Assembly: GCF_014712225.1 (NCBI RefSeq)
Contig: NZ_JACXBW010000008.1
Location: 62,001-126,000, forward strand
Reading direction: 5' to 3'
DNA from: Pseudarthrobacter sulfonivorans
Lineage (GTDB): Bacteria > Actinomycetota > Actinomycetes > Actinomycetales > Micrococcaceae
Length of the DNA: 64,000 bases
Position numbers and translations under genes: made by a program. Below, piece after piece: positions 62,868-64,000 of this stretch (positions are counted from its first letter, which is position 1; each line of letters starts with the position of its first letter). The notes under the pieces are model-generated. The model made no database searches, had not been told where the DNA came from, and saw only the letters and a program-made list of their open reading frames with translations.

Positions 62868-64000
62868 CTACTGTCCCGCGCTAGCGGATTCGATGGACTT
62901 TTGCATGTCTGACAAAGCAGATTCCACGGTTTTCTCCCCCTTGATGGCAGAGTAGGCATTTTCCTGGATGGCCTTGGTGACTGCCGGGTAGAAGGGCGTC
63001 ACCGGGCGCGGCACGGCATTCTCGATGGAAGTCTTCAGTACCGGAAGGTACGGAAGCTTGGCGACGAGGGCCTGGTCGTCGTACAGCGAACCCAGGACGG
63101 GGGCCAGCGAGCCCTGGGTGGCGTAGAACTTCTCAGTTTCTTCGGAGGTCATGAACTTCAGGAAGTCGAGGGCGGTGGCCTTGTTCTTCGAGTAGACGCT
63201 GACGGCCAGGTTGTGGCCGCCGAGGGATGAGGCGCCGGGCCCGTCCTTGCCCGGGAGGGCAGCCATGCCCAGGACGTCCTTCACCTTGGAGGACCCTTCA
63301 GAGACGGCCAGGTTGTAGACGTAGGGCCAGTTGCGCAGGAACAGGAGCTTGCCGTCCTGGAATGCCTGGCGGCTCTCTTCTTCCTTGTAGGTGATGGCTT
63401 CCTTCGGGATGTTTCCGTCGGCATATGCCTTCGCGAGGTTTTCCAACCCTGCCTTGGCTTCACCCGTGTTCAGGCTGGGTTTGCCGTCTTTGTCCAGCAC
63501 GGAGCCGCCCGAGGAGTTGATGGCCTCCGAGGCGTTGACTGTCAGCCCCTCGTACTTGCTGAATTGGCCCGCAAAGCAGCCAATGTTGTTTGCCTTGGCG
63601 ATGGAGCACATGCCCATCATTTCGTCCCAGGTTTTCGGCGCGGTGGGAACCAGATCCTTGCGGTAGTAAAGGATGGCGCCGTCGGAGGTCTGCGGGGCCG
63701 CGTACAGCGTCCCCTTATAGGTGCCGCTCTCGACAGTCGGTTTGAGCATGGCGCTGGTGTCGATCGCCATCTTGTCCTTGAGCGGCTGCAGCCAGCCCTT
63801 GGCAGCGAACTCGGCCGTCCATACAACGTCCACATCGACGACGTCGTAGCCGGCGTCCTTCGCCTGGAAGTGCTGGACGATGTCGTCATGCTGCTGGTCG
63901 GCCTGGTCCGTCTGCTCCTTGAAGGTGACTTTCTCATTCGGGTGCGCGGCGTTCCACTTTTCGACCAGAGGACGGACCACGTTGCTGTTGTCCTTGCCTT
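62868..64000 (-). CDS. extracellular sugar-binding protein, 5' end outside window
   Basis: At least 376 residues of a family-1 solute-binding protein; the start and any lipoprotein signal lie beyond the right edge. Visible segments are VVRPLVEKWNAAHPNEKVTFKEQ, YDVVDVDVVWTAEFAAKGWLQPL, LYAAPQTSDGAILYYRKDLV, and ALDFLKFMTSEETEKFYATQGSLAP, typical of trehalose/maltose-type binding proteins. It supplies the two permeases that follow. The exact sugar is not readable. Confidence 0.9.
   Translation of the reverse strand, partial: GKDNSNVVRPLVEKWNAAHPNEKVTFKEQTDQADQQHDDIVQHFQAKDAGYDVVDVDVVWTAEFAAKGWLQPLKDKMAIDTSAMLKPTVESGTYKGTLYAAPQTSDGAILYYRKDLVPTAPKTWDEMMGMCSIAKANNIGCFAGQFSKYEGLTVNASEAINSSGGSVLDKDGKPSLNTGEAKAGLENLAKAYADGNIPKEAITYKEEESRQAFQDGKLLFLRNWPYVYNLAVSEGSSKVKDVLGMAALPGKDGPGASSLGGHNLAVSVYSKNKATALDFLKFMTSEETEKFYATQGSLAPVLGSLYDDQALVAKLPYLPVLKTSIENAVPRPVTPFYPAVTKAIQENAYSAIKGEKTVESALSDMQKSIESASAGQ

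Overview
The window is about 64 kb of GC-rich chromosomal DNA with tightly packed, often ATGA-overlapping genes. Frequent GTG/TTG starts, a DUF3151 gene beside a class II aldolase, and abundant LacI-family and ABC sugar systems point to an actinobacterium of the Micrococcaceae, most like Arthrobacter or Pseudarthrobacter. This is inferred from gene content only. I saw no rRNA, tRNA, insertion sequence, prophage or CRISPR array.

Layout. 0-2.8 kb: small accessory genes, including a decayed C-terminal fragment of a flavin-dependent desulfurisation-type monooxygenase. 2.9-11.2 kb: a sulfur-acquisition operon behind a SAM riboswitch (ssuB-ssuA-ssuC-acs-sfnG-metY-CoA-binding protein), closed by a rho-independent terminator that lies inside the opposing gene. 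11.1-23.8 kb: mostly housekeeping genes (ECF sigma factor with a membrane partner, purA, UDG-like protein, DUF3151, fbaA, TrmH/SpoU methyltransferase, HAD phosphatase, Tat-type alpha/beta hydrolase, GAF-ANTAR regulator), ending in a continuous frame that joins an FAD monooxygenase to pyrE.

23.8-44.2 kb: a hexuronate and oligosaccharide catabolic island. It has a GPH-family symporter, mannonate dehydratase, a gluconokinase-glycoside hydrolase 3 fusion, uxuB, uxaC, an oligopeptide-type ABC transporter with a permease-ATPase fusion, and two copies of an oxidoreductase/epimerase pair, each near a LacI regulator. Four promoter regions carry the same 16-bp palindrome (consensus TGRCAASCGRTTGYCA), which suggests one LacI-controlled regulon. 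The encoded route is glucuronate to fructuronate to mannonate to 2-keto-3-deoxygluconate.

44.3-57.6 kb: NAD synthetase, then acyl-CoA metabolism. A MarR regulator shares a nearly identical 32-bp promoter element with a divergent acyl-CoA dehydrogenase/CoA-ligase pair 10.5 kb away. Between them lie a valine-degradation operon (mmsA, 3-hydroxyisobutyryl-CoA hydrolase, mmsB, enoyl-CoA hydratase) and an IclR-controlled CoA-transferase/thiolase operon with twin TCCACAAYGTGGA operators. 57.6-64 kb: exonuclease III, an unknown protein, and a LacI-regulated family-1 sugar ABC transporter running off the right edge.

The most interesting items are the gluconokinase-GH3 fusion inside the shared-operator hexuronate regulon, the SAM-riboswitch sulfone/methionine operon carrying its own acetyl-CoA synthetase, the FAD-monooxygenase/PyrE frame, and the shared MarR promoter element.
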